Assembly (NCBI GenBank): GCA_963696585.1
Contig: CAVOKW010000035.1
Location: 277,942-341,941, forward strand
Direction of reading: 5' to 3'
Origin: Parvibaculum sp963696585
Lineage (GTDB): Bacteria > Pseudomonadota > Alphaproteobacteria > Parvibaculales > Parvibaculaceae
Length of the DNA: 64,000 bases
In this document: piece by piece, positions 9,188 to 17,874 of the stretch
How positions within the stretch are numbered: position 1 is the first letter of the stretch
Layout: each line of letters begins with the position of its first letter
Notes under the pieces: model-generated
Database searches by the model: none
The model's input: only the letters and a program-made list of their open reading frames with translations
Told to the model about the DNA's origin: nothing
Position numbers and translations under genes: made by a program

Positions 9188-9373
9188 TCAGGTGGATTTC
9201 TTTTGTGTCAGAATGTCGGCAACCCAGACAGGTTCCAGACGGGCAGCGGCCAGCGCGTCATGGACGCCAGCCTGATAGGCGCCCGGCGCGCCGCCGCCCT
9301 GGAGCACCAGCACAGGCTCTTCATTCGGCATGAGATGGGGGGTGTCGCTGTCCGGGTTTGCTGTGGGGGTCAT
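9188..9373 (-). pseudogene. Truncated patatin-like phospholipase (5' stump)
   Basis: The frame reads MTPTANPDSDTPHLMPNEEP then VLVLQGGGAPGAYQAGVHDA and LAAARLEPVWVADILTQKKST, then stops. The first part matches the oxyanion-loop start of bacterial patatin-like (DUF3734-type) hydrolases, normally GGGALGAYQAGVYEAL followed by WVAGISIGAINAA. The sequence breaks exactly before the GxSxG that carries the catalytic serine, and only 26 bases separate the stop from bdhA. A deletion has evidently removed the rest of the gene. From memory, a patatin gene is often next to bdhA in related genomes. The remnant cannot be an active hydrolase. Confidence 0.75.
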
Positions 9374-9821
9374 GGGCACTCTCTCATGGGGCTGCCCCAT
9401 AGATAAGCATCATGTTGCGTCGCACCAGATTAAGTTACTGTCATCAGCGCGCCATGTCACTTCTCGCGCCGCAGGTTTGCGGCTCGGCAAAGCCCAATGG
9501 GAGGTTTATGCGTCATCACACCGGATGATGCCGGTCGAGGACATGACGAAGCTGAAGGCGATTGCTGCTTGCTGGTGGACCGCCTTTGAGGCGGTTTCCA
9601 GTCGTCTCTTGTCCGGCTTTCCGGAAAGAGGCGCCTTGTTGAGGCGGCCTTTGTTCAATCTGGATGGGGGGCCGTCGAGTCATTTGCCTGTCGTGATGCA
9701 ACATTTTGCGCAGCGCCCCCTCCGGGTTGAACGCGTGCCGGTCCCCTTCGAGTTTCAACGCGGCGCCACGCGGATGTTGCGCCTGTGGCGCGTGTGAGGT
9801 TTTTCCAGTGCCATCATGTCA
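9374..9821. other. Intergenic region, no gene seen
   Basis: About 450 bases upstream of the patatin stump. Open frames on both strands were read and show no signal peptide, domain or family resemblance. It may be decayed sequence left by the rearrangement that truncated the patatin gene. Confidence 0.45.
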
Positions 9822-9949
9822 GGTCATTGCCGGGCTTGACCCGGCAATCCAGAGTGCCGGGGATGACATATGTGGCCCTGGATGCCCGGATCAAGGTCCG
9901 GGCATGACAGGGAGAAGAAGGGGTCACGGGCCAAGCCCGGGATGACAGG
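9822..9949. repeat. Second copy of the mosaic palindromic element
   Basis: Same architecture as the copy at 8226-8352. A TCATTGCCGGGCTTGACCCG-type module begins at 9824, a GGATGCCCGG/CCGGGCATGAC module lies at about 9880-9907, and a TCACGGGCCAAGCCCGGGAT module at about 9923-9945. It lies downstream of the alpha/beta hydrolase gene. Confidence 0.85.
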
Positions 9950-9980
9950 CGGTGTGGCTGCGCGTCCGCCTGTGGCGCGC

Positions 9981-10859
9981 CTAAAGATTGTGGCGGGCGA
10001 GAAATTCATCAAGGGCGTTCAAAAATTCGGGCTCATCCAGAAAGGGCGTGTGTCCCCGGTCTTTCACGGTCAGACGGGTGAAGTTTGGATGTTCGCTCGC
10101 CATGCGTTCAAATGTTTCTGGCGAGAGAAGGTCGGAGTTTTCGCCGCGCACGCCCAGCACAGGCACATTGCTGAGGGTCTTGAATTGCGGCCACATGTCC
10201 GGCATCGGGGCATTGCCCAGCGCTTCCAGACCCTTGCGCAGACCGATCCCGATCTTGACGTCATAGTCCAGCTTCGGTGCCCCATGTTCCTCGGTGAAGG
10301 TGCGGGCTGAAAAGGCGCGCCATTCGTCCCCTGTCACGGTCGGAAACGCCCGCTCATTCATCATGCGCAATTGCACGGCCGCTTCGTCCCATGTTGATGG
10401 CACGCTCATGGAACCGGCATAACCGGCTATGCGTTTGAGGCCCGTCATATCGACTTCCGGGCCGACATCATTGAGCACGACCGCCCTGATCGTGGCCGGC
10501 CGAAACGCACCGAGCAACATGGTGATGAGGCCGCCGCGCGACGTGCCGACAAAGACGGCATGGAAAATGCCGGAGGCGGTCATCACATCAAGCACGTCCA
10601 TCAATTCGGTGGCGGGCGTATAGTCGGTCCAGTTGTTGCAATATTGCGAGCGGCCACGCCCGCGCAAATCCGGGCAGAGCACACGGCGCTTGGGTGCGAG
10701 ATGCTCGGCGAGCGCCGCAAAATCCTTGGAGTTGCGCGTCAGGCCTGGCAGGCAGACAACGGGTGTCAGCTTGCTGGCGCGCTGCCCATAGTCACGCGCG
10801 AAAATGCGCAGGCCGTCCTGCGTGGTGATGAAGGACTCACGATAGGAAAGGGGGGCCAT
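9981..10859 (-). CDS. Alpha/beta hydrolase
   Basis: A 292-residue cytoplasmic alpha/beta-fold hydrolase. The oxyanion region PVVCLPGLTRNSKDF, the DLRGRGRS motif, the nucleophile elbow GTSRGG (serine near residue 109) and a C-terminal catalytic His in DRGHTPFLDEPEF are all present. Esterase, lactonase or C-C hydrolase activity cannot be told apart from the sequence. It ends at the second palindromic element and starts about 45 bases after the lytic transglycosylase stop on the same strand, so the two may be cotranscribed. Confidence 0.85.
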   Translation of the reverse strand: MAPLSYRESFITTQDGLRIFARDYGQRASKLTPVVCLPGLTRNSKDFAALAEHLAPKRRVLCPDLRGRGRSQYCNNWTDYTPATELMDVLDVMTASGIFHAVFVGTSRGGLITMLLGAFRPATIRAVVLNDVGPEVDMTGLKRIAGYAGSMSVPSTWDEAAVQLRMMNERAFPTVTGDEWRAFSARTFTEEHGAPKLDYDVKIGIGLRKGLEALGNAPMPDMWPQFKTLSNVPVLGVRGENSDLLSPETFERMASEHPNFTRLTVKDRGHTPFLDEPEFLNALDEFLARHNL

Positions 10860-10904
10860 GACGGGTCTCCGTTGGGGGGCGGGATCATGCGTGGCAGAAG
10901 AAAT

Positions 10905-13334
10905 CTATTCGTCGCCGCTTTCAACAACGGGCGCCATATTCAAAACAGGTGCCATATTCAAAACAGGTGCCATATTCAAAACAGGTGATGTCGGCATTGT
11001 CGTGTCTGGCAGAACGGGTTTGCCAGGTGTTGCGGCTGTGACACTGGATGTCCGCGCCCCGGTGTCAGGCGCCATGAGCGGCGTCATCACGGAATTGCGT
11101 TGTGGCGGGCCTGATGTGATCGGCGCGCCGCTATGGCGCTCAATGTCCTTGTTGATGCGCACGGTTTCGTTCTGGCCGCTCAGACGCGTGCGATAGACTT
11201 CGAGATTCTCCATCACGCGTTGCACATAGTTTCGGGTTTCAGAAAAGGGAATATTTTCGATCCAGTCGATGGCATCAACATTGGAGGAGCGCGGATCGCC
11301 AAATTGACCAACCCATTGGTTGACGCGCGATGCACCGGCATTATAGGCCGCGATGCTCATGATATAGGAGCCATCAAAACTGTCGACGAGGTCGCCGAGA
11401 TGGGCCGTTCCAAGCGTTGCATTGTAAACGGGATCGGTCAGGCGGGCCTTGGAATAGGGCAGGCCGACCTGTTTGGCGACATGCTTGGCCGTTGCGGGCA
11501 TCAGCTGCATCAGGCCGCGTGCGCCAACCGGGCTCATGGCAGCGGCGTCAAACTCGCTTTCCTGTCGTGACAGGCCATAGACCAGCGCCTTTTCCACGCT
11601 TTGGCCGCGCGAGGTGAATTGCGGCATACGTGATGTCGGATAGGCGCGCTGCGCAAGTACGATATTGCGTTGCGCGGCCGTCTTGGCAATGCGCAGCGAC
11701 AATTTCGGTTCATCAAAGTCGAGCGCCAGATCTGACAGCGCGGCAAGTTCGGCCGGATTGTTCAGCGTGTCCGCCATGTGCAGCATGAAGCTCCACATCT
11801 GATTGTTGCGATCCATCGCGTAAAGGATGCGGGCGGCGCGGGGCAGCTCGGTGTCGAGAAACTGCTTCTTGTCTGCCTTGCCCAGCGTCGGGTCCGCAGT
11901 CAGGGTCATTTTGCCGGCACCGCCCATGCCGCTCAGCGCGGCAAGCGAGAGCTGGCCATAAAACGTCGTGGGATAACTTGCCGCTTTTGTGTAGTGGCCC
12001 TTGGCCTTGGCCTTGTCGCCGGATGCCGAGGCGGCGCGTGCGCTCCAATATTCGGCGCGTGCCTTGCTGATGGGCGTTGAGACGCCGCTTTCGAGCGTGC
12101 GAAAATGCTCGTAGGCTTCTTTCGGCTTGTTGAGATATTGCAGCGCGATCCAGCCGGAGAGGAACTCCGCTTCGGCAAAATCAGCACCCGATGTCAGTCC
12201 ATGACTGGAGGCAATCTTGTAGGCTTCGGCATAGAGACCGCCAGCCAGCGCCTTGCGCGTCGCAATATTGCGCTCCACCCACCAATCTTCCGGGGCATCC
12301 GCGCCATGGGGTTTGCTGGGGGCGGTAACGAGCAGGGGAATGGCGCGTTCCGGATTGCCGCGACGGCGTTCATAGCGAGCCTGATCGAACAGCAGGCCGG
12401 GGTCACGACGCAAATAGTCCGGCACCTTGGAGAGCGCCCTGGAGGCGTTGTCTGGGCTTGTCGTGAACTGGATACGGGCGTCGGCCAGGGCCTGCGCGTC
12501 CTGACCGATCAGCGCGGCGGTGGTTTTGGCGTCGCTGGAGCGCTTGTCGCTGAGCAGCCGGGCCAGGCGCGCCTGATGCACATCTGTCGTCAGGAAGGGC
12601 CTGAACTCGCGCAGGATGGCGCTTTGCGTTGTCGAGGAAAAATCGTTTTCGACCCATGCCTGCTGAATGATGGGTTTGGCTTCGTTCTTGCGGCCCGCCG
12701 CCATCAGGGCACGCGCATAGCGCAGACGGCCATCGCCCGTTTGCGGCTTGTTGGCATCAAACCAGTTCAGCGTGTCGGCATCACTCAACGGATAGATCAG
12801 GAGCGCCTGCTCGGCCCGCAGGTTCAACACGGCCTGTCGGGGCCAGCTTGGGTTCTGGTCCTTGAAGGCGACAATGTCGGCGAGCGTCGCGCTGTTGTCG
12901 TCCGATATGAAGCGGGTCCAGAGGACAAGTTTACGGGCGACCGGATCGGAAATACGCCCGACATGGCGCATCGCTTCAGGCCAGTTGCCGCGGTCAGCCT
13001 CGGCAAAGGCATCGCGTGTCGCCGCCATATCGGCAGGCGAGAGCACCATGCCGGCGGGCACATGCGTCGAGGCCGGCGGGATCGTGCGCGCGGATGGTAT
13101 GGCAAGCGGGGGGCTAGCCGTCGGTGTCAGCGCGGCCGCAGGCGGGGCGACCGGCAAGGCCAGTGTCTCTGGTGCCGAAGGGGATGATTTGGTGGCCCGG
13201 CCGGGCGGCTCCAGCGGCAAGCCAGCCGTCTGGCCCTTGGCCAGGGTTGTGGTGGCCTGTCCCATGCTCATGAGCAGGGCAAGGCTGATTCCCGCAACCA
13301 GGTGACCGAAAGGGAGGATAAGGCGTGCCAGCAA
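10905..13334 (-). CDS. Soluble lytic murein transglycosylase (Slt70-like)
   Basis: An 809-residue periplasmic enzyme that cleaves peptidoglycan glycan strands. After a signal segment (1-33) and a Pro/Ala-rich linker (34-95) there is a long alpha-helical superhelix (about 100-570). The SLT catalytic domain lies at 580-720, with catalytic Glu592 in SRQESEFDAAAMSPVGARG, then LMQLMPATA and AYNAGASRVNQW. The C-terminal tail is disordered and ends in three copies of VLNMAP (785-802). The start is a TTG with GAGG six bases upstream; the first in-frame ATG would cut into the signal sequence. It is longer than E. coli Slt70 because of the two disordered extensions. Confidence 0.9.
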   Translation of the reverse strand: MLARLILPFGHLVAGISLALLMSMGQATTTLAKGQTAGLPLEPPGRATKSSPSAPETLALPVAPPAAALTPTASPPLAIPSARTIPPASTHVPAGMVLSPADMAATRDAFAEADRGNWPEAMRHVGRISDPVARKLVLWTRFISDDNSATLADIVAFKDQNPSWPRQAVLNLRAEQALLIYPLSDADTLNWFDANKPQTGDGRLRYARALMAAGRKNEAKPIIQQAWVENDFSSTTQSAILREFRPFLTTDVHQARLARLLSDKRSSDAKTTAALIGQDAQALADARIQFTTSPDNASRALSKVPDYLRRDPGLLFDQARYERRRGNPERAIPLLVTAPSKPHGADAPEDWWVERNIATRKALAGGLYAEAYKIASSHGLTSGADFAEAEFLSGWIALQYLNKPKEAYEHFRTLESGVSTPISKARAEYWSARAASASGDKAKAKGHYTKAASYPTTFYGQLSLAALSGMGGAGKMTLTADPTLGKADKKQFLDTELPRAARILYAMDRNNQMWSFMLHMADTLNNPAELAALSDLALDFDEPKLSLRIAKTAAQRNIVLAQRAYPTSRMPQFTSRGQSVEKALVYGLSRQESEFDAAAMSPVGARGLMQLMPATAKHVAKQVGLPYSKARLTDPVYNATLGTAHLGDLVDSFDGSYIMSIAAYNAGASRVNQWVGQFGDPRSSNVDAIDWIENIPFSETRNYVQRVMENLEVYRTRLSGQNETVRINKDIERHSGAPITSGPPQRNSVMTPLMAPDTGARTSSVTAATPGKPVLPDTTMPTSPVLNMAPVLNMAPVLNMAPVVESGDE
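10933..10986. repeat. Three perfect 18-bp tandem repeats inside the transglycosylase gene
   Basis: The unit GCCATATTCAAAACAGGT occurs at 10933-10950, 10951-10968 and 10969-10986 without a mismatch. As 18 is a multiple of three, each unit adds the hexapeptide VLNMAP to the C-terminal tail without changing frame. Exact identity suggests recent slippage and probable copy-number variation among strains. Confidence 0.95.
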
Positions 13335-13593
13335 TCAGGGCCTCAATTCACGAAAACAACAAGACGGCGCGATGTTCGGGCCCTGGAGAGTCCCCGGGGG
13401 AGCGCCTGTCAGCCAGTCATAATGCCATTTCGACCGCCGGGGATAACTTTATAGAGGTGCTATGCTGCGTCGCAAGGGTGCCTGTGCCCATTTCCTTGAT
13501 GCCACAGGCGCTTATGGTTATCTTGCGCGCCTTCGGTCAGGCCGGAGTCGTTCCCGGAGCCGTTCCCGGAGTCTGGGCTAAGGAGCAAAAAGA

Positions 13594-14469
13594 ATGTTCA
13601 AGGGTTCGTATGTCGCCCTCATAACCCCGTTTCGCAACGGTCAGGTGGACGAGGACGCCTTCGCCAAGCTGGTCGAGTGGCAGATCCAGGAAGGCACGCA
13701 TGGGCTCGTGCCCTGCGGCACGACGGGGGAGTCACCCACGCTCAGCCATGCCGAGCATCGCCGCGTTGTCGAGATCTGTGTCGAGGTCACGAAAAGACGC
13801 GTACCGGTGATCGCCGGGGCCGGCTCGAATAATACACTCGAAGCCATTGAACTGACGAAATTTGCCAAATCGGTCGGTGCCGATGGCGTGTTGAGTGTCA
13901 CGGGCTATTACAACAAGCCGTCGCAGGAAGGTCTCTATCAGCATTTCAAGGCGATCAATGAGGCTGTCGATCTGCCGATCATGCTCTACAATATTCCGGG
14001 CCGCACGATTGTCGATATCAGCGTTGAGACCATGGCGCGCATTGCCACGCTCAAGAATGTCGTTGGCGTCAAGGATGCGACGGCCAATCTCGCTCGCGTC
14101 AGCCTGCAACGTGAAATGATCGGCAAGGACTTCATCCAGCTCTCGGGTGAGGATGGTACGGCACTCGCCTTCAATGCACATGGCGGCGTCGGCTGCATCT
14201 CGGTGACGGCGAATATCGCGCCGCGGCTTTGCGCCGAGTTCCAGACGGCCTGTCTTGCAGGGGACTATGCCAGGGCGCTCACCTATCAGGACAAGCTGAT
14301 GCCGCTGCATCACAATCTCTTTGGCGAACCCAGCCCGGCGCCGATCAAATATGCGGCCAGCCTTCTCGGCCTCTGCCAGAATGAATTGCGTTTGCCGCTG
14401 GTGCCAGCGAGCGACGCGATGCAGGCCAAGCTGCGTGATGCGATGCGTCATGCAGGCCTGTTGAATTAA
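13594..14469 (+). CDS. dapA: 4-hydroxy-tetrahydrodipicolinate synthase
   Basis: A 291-residue TIM-barrel enzyme condensing pyruvate with aspartate semialdehyde in the lysine/diaminopimelate pathway. Visible motifs are the N-terminal GSYVALITPF, substrate loop PCGTTGESPTL, VTGYYNKPSQEG with its catalytic Tyr, YNIPGRT, and the Schiff-base Lys in VVGVKDATANL. AAGGAG sits nine bases before the ATG. It heads a forward run with smpB and the molybdopterin oxidoreductase, a common alphaproteobacterial order. Confidence 0.97.
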   Translation: MFKGSYVALITPFRNGQVDEDAFAKLVEWQIQEGTHGLVPCGTTGESPTLSHAEHRRVVEICVEVTKRRVPVIAGAGSNNTLEAIELTKFAKSVGADGVLSVTGYYNKPSQEGLYQHFKAINEAVDLPIMLYNIPGRTIVDISVETMARIATLKNVVGVKDATANLARVSLQREMIGKDFIQLSGEDGTALAFNAHGGVGCISVTANIAPRLCAEFQTACLAGDYARALTYQDKLMPLHHNLFGEPSPAPIKYAASLLGLCQNELRLPLVPASDAMQAKLRDAMRHAGLLN

Positions 14470-14492
14470 TCGGGAAGGCTGGTTGCAAGTTC

Positions 14493-14987
14493 ATGTCCTC
14501 CAAGAGTGGCGGTGCCAAGAGAAAACCCGGTGACGGGAGCAGGATTATTGCGGACAACCGCAAGGCACGCTTCAACTACGCCATCACGGATACGCTGGAA
14601 GCCGGTCTGATGCTGACGGGCAGCGAAGTCAAATCGCTGCGCGGCGGGCAGGGCAGTTTGAATGACGCTTACGCACAGGCGAAGGGCGGCGAGCTTTTTC
14701 TGCTCAACGCCTATATCCCGGTCTATATGCAAGCCAATCAGTTCAATCACGAAACACGGCGTCCGCGAAAACTGTTGCTGCATAAGCGCGAAATTGAAAA
14801 ACTCTCCACGGCAATCCAGCGTCAGGGCATGACGGTGGTGCCCCTGAAAATGTATTTCACCGAAAAGGGCCGCGTGAAAGTCGAGATTGGTCTTGGTCAG
14901 GGCAAAAAACTTGCCGACAAGCGCGAGACGATCAAGGCGCGGAGCTGGGAACGCGACAAGGCGCGGCTGATGCGCGAAAAGGGCTGA
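14493..14987 (+). CDS. smpB: SsrA-binding protein SmpB
   Basis: A 164-residue partner of tmRNA in rescuing stalled ribosomes. It shows the OB-fold signatures IADNRKARFNYAI, GLMLTGSEVKSLRGGQGSLNDAYA and LNAYIPVY, and the basic C-terminal tail KKLADKRETIKARSWERDKARLMREKG that enters the ribosomal mRNA channel. It starts 23 bases after dapA, in the same operon. The ssrA gene is not in this window. Confidence 0.97.
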   Translation: MSSKSGGAKRKPGDGSRIIADNRKARFNYAITDTLEAGLMLTGSEVKSLRGGQGSLNDAYAQAKGGELFLLNAYIPVYMQANQFNHETRRPRKLLLHKREIEKLSTAIQRQGMTVVPLKMYFTEKGRVKVEIGLGQGKKLADKRETIKARSWERDKARLMREKG

Positions 14988-15003
14988 TACCTGAGAGGTC
15001 ATC

Positions 15004-15675
15004 ATGGGCGACGACGAACGGCCGGAAGTTGAAGGCAAGATCAAAGAGAAGCTCATTGCCGCCAAGCAGAAGACGGCGGCATCGGGTCGTCACCTCACCG
15101 GCCATCCGGATCTCGGCCATGTCAATCGTTTGCCGCCGGGTCAGCATCTTGTTGAAAAATGGCCGGTGCTTGATCTCGGCGTGCAGCCCGATCTTGCCAC
15201 TGACACATGGAAAATGCACATTGAAGGTCTTGTCGAAAAGCCCGTCACCCTTTCCTTCGATGATTTCATGGCCTTGCCGCAGTCGCGCTTTCTGAGCGAC
15301 ATCCATTGCGTCACGACATGGAGCCGATATGACAATCATTGGGACGGTGTGTCGTCGCGCGTGATCATGGATTTCGTCAAGCCATTGCCGGAAGCCCGGC
15401 ATGTGATTTTCCATGCCTATGATGGCTATACGACCAATATCTCGCTTGATGTTTTTGCCGAGCCGGATGTGATCCTCGCCCATAGCTGGGAAGGAAAACC
15501 GCTGACGCGCGAGCATGGCGGGCCTGTGAGGGCCATCGTGCCGCAATGGTATTTCTGGAAAAGTGCAAAGTGGATCCAGCGCATCGAGTTCAGCGCCACC
15601 GACAAACCGGGTTTTTGGGAAGAGCGCGGCTATCATAACGAAGCCGATCCCTGGAAAGAGGATCGCTATGGCTGA
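15004..15675 (+). CDS. Sulfite oxidase-like molybdopterin oxidoreductase
   Basis: A 223-residue protein containing only the molybdopterin-binding domain of the sulfite oxidase family. The molybdenum-ligand cysteine is in SDIHCVTTWSRYDNHWDG (near residue 102), and later motifs LTREHGGPVRAIVPQWYFWKSAKWIQRIEF are typical. It lacks a signal peptide and haem or dimerisation domain, so it resembles cytoplasmic YuiH-type proteins of unknown substrate rather than periplasmic MsrP. It begins 16 bases after smpB. Confidence 0.88.
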   Translation: MGDDERPEVEGKIKEKLIAAKQKTAASGRHLTGHPDLGHVNRLPPGQHLVEKWPVLDLGVQPDLATDTWKMHIEGLVEKPVTLSFDDFMALPQSRFLSDIHCVTTWSRYDNHWDGVSSRVIMDFVKPLPEARHVIFHAYDGYTTNISLDVFAEPDVILAHSWEGKPLTREHGGPVRAIVPQWYFWKSAKWIQRIEFSATDKPGFWEERGYHNEADPWKEDRYG

Positions 15676-15700
15676 GCCTCTGTTTCTCGCCTGCAATAAA

Positions 15701-15757
15701 TGTCATTGCCGGGCATGACAGAAGACGTGGATGGCCCGGATGAGCCGGGCCATGACG
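15701..15757. repeat. Third, partial copy of the mosaic palindromic element
   Basis: A truncated TCATTGCCGGGCATGAC module is followed by a complete hairpin ATGGCCCGG/CCGGGCCAT (15731-15752). It lies between convergent genes and could serve as a two-way transcription end. Confidence 0.75.
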
Positions 15758-15774
15758 ATACCTGATTCACCGCC

Positions 15775-16425
15775 TTAACCAGCCGCGTCGATCAATTCCC
15801 GGATGTCCCTGAAGACGTTGTGGAACATCTCCTCGGTCAGGCGCCGCGTATTCGTGTTGTAGCGCGAGCAGTGATAGCTATCGAATAGCGTGACGCCTCC
15901 CAGATCGTGCCGGGCCCCATGGCCGAAAGGCGCCGCGGTTTTTTTGACGCCTCTCGCCTTCAGCACGGCGTCATGCGCGATATGACCAAGCGCCAGCATG
16001 ACCTTGAGCCGGGGCAGGCTGGCCATGCGAGCGGCAAAAAAGGGTCGACAGGTTTTCTGCTCTTCCGGCGTGGGTTTGTTTTGCGGGGGCACGCAGCGCA
16101 CGGCATTTGAAATCATCGCGCCGCGCAAGGTCAGCCCGTCGTCGATGCGTGCACCATAGCTGCCTTGCGCAAAACCAAATTTCAGCAATGTTGAATAGAG
16201 AAGATCGCCCGCAAAGTCGCCCGTGAAGGGGCGACCCGTGCGATTGGCGCCTTGCAGACCCGGCGCAAGACCGACAATCAGCAGGCGTGCGTCATCCGGC
16301 CCGAAGGAGGGGACGGGTCCGTTGAACCAATCGGGGTGGGCTGTGGCGCTTTCCTGCCGATAGGCAACCAGCCGTGGGCAGAGTGCACAATGACGCGCGG
16401 GTTCGGGCGGTGTCGGACCGGTCAT
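15775..16425 (-). CDS. Type 5 uracil-DNA glycosylase (UdgB-like)
   Basis: A 216-residue DNA repair enzyme that removes uracil and other deaminated bases. Near the N-terminus ARHCALCPRLVAYR supplies iron-sulfur cysteines, followed by motif A, GLAPGLQGANRTGRPFTGDFAGDLLY, which is the type 5 (UdgB) signature. Further Cys occur in NAVRCVPPQNKPTPEEQKTC, and the C-terminal motif HCSRYNTNTRRLT is the usual HPSRxNTxxRRLT with Pro replaced by Cys. It is transcribed towards the third palindromic element, convergent with the molybdopterin gene. Confidence 0.88.
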   Translation of the reverse strand: MTGPTPPEPARHCALCPRLVAYRQESATAHPDWFNGPVPSFGPDDARLLIVGLAPGLQGANRTGRPFTGDFAGDLLYSTLLKFGFAQGSYGARIDDGLTLRGAMISNAVRCVPPQNKPTPEEQKTCRPFFAARMASLPRLKVMLALGHIAHDAVLKARGVKKTAAPFGHGARHDLGGVTLFDSYHCSRYNTNTRRLTEEMFHNVFRDIRELIDAAG

Positions 16426-16452
16426 GGGCGTCCAATCCGCCCATCGTTCGTG

Positions 16453-17067
16453 TCAGCCGCGCCGAAGCGTGGCGCGCACGGCCTCAACATTGCTCTCGTC
16501 ATCAAACGCGTCATCATCGTGATCGACCCGGGCGGAGGAAGGGGCGCGGGCGATTTTCGCGCGCAGATGATCAAGTTCGATAAACTGATCCGCCGTGCGA
16601 CGCAAATCATCCGAGATCATTTGCGGTGTGGTGCGGATGGTGGAGACGATGCTGACGCGCTTGCCCTTGCGCTGGGCGGCTGCGACGAGCGGGCAGAGAT
16701 CGCCATCGCCCGAGAAAATGACGATGTGGTCAAGATTGTCGGCAAGTTCGAGGGCATCGACGGTCAGGTCGATTTCGATGTCGCCCTTGACGCGGCGACG
16801 ACCGGAGGCATCCGTGAACTCCTTGGCGGGCTTCGTCACGACAGTGAAGCCATTATAGTCAAGCCAGTCGATCAGCGGGCGGAGCGGAGAATATTCCTGG
16901 TCTTCGAGCAGCGCCGTATAGTAATAGGCGCGCACGAGCACACCCTGACTTCGAAACAAATCCAGCAACCGCTTGTAATCAATGTCAAAACCCAGGCCTC
17001 GGGCGGCGTAATACAATTTGACGCCATCGATGAAGAGCGCCACGCGCTCGGTCGGATAAAAATGCAT
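16453..17067 (-). CDS. NYN domain protein, LabA/DUF88 family
   Basis: A 204-residue protein whose first 160 residues form a PIN-like NYN nuclease domain. The acidic active site is seen in RVALFIDGVKLYYAA, KGDIEIDLTVDAL and IVIFSGDGDLCPLVAAA. After the domain comes an acidic, probably disordered tail (DHDDDAFDDESN). Members are predicted RNA-processing nucleases; the bacterial substrate is unknown. It lies immediately upstream of the glycosylase gene on the same strand and divergent from folK, a position it often has in Rhizobiales. Confidence 0.87.
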   Translation of the reverse strand: MHFYPTERVALFIDGVKLYYAARGLGFDIDYKRLLDLFRSQGVLVRAYYYTALLEDQEYSPLRPLIDWLDYNGFTVVTKPAKEFTDASGRRRVKGDIEIDLTVDALELADNLDHIVIFSGDGDLCPLVAAAQRKGKRVSIVSTIRTTPQMISDDLRRTADQFIELDHLRAKIARAPSSARVDHDDDAFDDESNVEAVRATLRRG

Positions 17068-17215
17068 GGGTGGCTATCTACCTGATCAGGCCATTTCTAT
17101 TGGCAGGTTTGTCATAATAAGAATGAGACTAGTTCGTAGCAATTTGTCACCATGGTCATCACCATAGTCAATTGTGAGCATAGTTGGCGGGACAAAATGA
17201 CGCAAGGCGTGCCAA

Positions 17216-17779
17216 ATGATTGATTTTCGCCCTTCAATTTTCGTGGCGATGGGGGCAAATCTTGGCGCGAACGCTGGGAAAACGCTTGAGGCCGTTGTTG
17301 GTTTTATGCCCGAAATGGGTATTTCCCCATTGATTGTTTCTCCCTTTTACCGGACACCAGCCATTGGCCCCTCACCGCAACCCGATTTTGTGAACGCTGT
17401 CATTCGCTGCGAAACGGCGCATTCTGTTCTCTCATTGATGGAAACTCTGCACCGGATTGAAACAATTTTTGGGAGGGTCCGACGCGAGCGCTGGGGGCCG
17501 CGTGTTCTCGATCTGGATTTGATCGACTATCAAGGCATCGTCATCCCGCCACAGGGTCCGCAGGGCTTGCAGGCGGGTTTAGGCCCCATTCCCCTGACGC
17601 TGCCGCATCCAGGTGTCAGCGAGCGTGCCTTTGTGCTTTTGCCATTGGCGGACATCGCGCCGAAATGGCGGCATCCGGTTTCGGGCGAGAGTGTCAGCAA
17701 CCTTATTGCCCGGCTGCCGGCCTCGGCTTTGGCCGGGATCAGCCGTTTGGATGGGGTTCCCATCGCCTCTCGGCGTTGA
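17216..17779 (+). CDS. folK: 2-amino-4-hydroxy-6-hydroxymethyldihydropteridine diphosphokinase
   Basis: A 187-residue HPPK of folate synthesis, transferring pyrophosphate from ATP to 6-hydroxymethyl-dihydropterin. It has the opening FVAMGANLGAN, SPFYRTPAIGPSPQPDFVNAVIRCET, the catalytic loop RRERWGPRVLDLDLIDY, and LPHPGVSERAFVLLPLADIAP. The ribosome site before the ATG is weak. The folP and folB genes are not adjacent, so folK stands alone ahead of rpoZ. Confidence 0.95.
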   Translation: MIDFRPSIFVAMGANLGANAGKTLEAVVGFMPEMGISPLIVSPFYRTPAIGPSPQPDFVNAVIRCETAHSVLSLMETLHRIETIFGRVRRERWGPRVLDLDLIDYQGIVIPPQGPQGLQAGLGPIPLTLPHPGVSERAFVLLPLADIAPKWRHPVSGESVSNLIARLPASALAGISRLDGVPIASRR

Positions 17780-17874
17780 TTTCACTCTAACAGCCTGTTT
17801 TGGCTTGCTTTTGCCAGCACCAGCCCCTAAATACGGGACCAAATCAGCTTTCCGCCCCTATCTGGAGTTTTTGC

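Noticed and set aside
9330..9797. Forward frame of 155 codons in the gap upstream of the patatin stump
   Set aside because: It runs antisense through the patatin stump and has no recognisable domain, signal peptide or ribosome site.
12105..13187. Long forward frame of 360 codons
   Set aside because: It is entirely antisense to the lytic transglycosylase, whose domains are clear. Long antisense frames are expected in GC-rich DNA.
13325..13624. Forward frame of 99 codons before dapA
   Set aside because: It overlaps the dapA start in another frame and shows no family resemblance; the gap is treated as the dapA leader.
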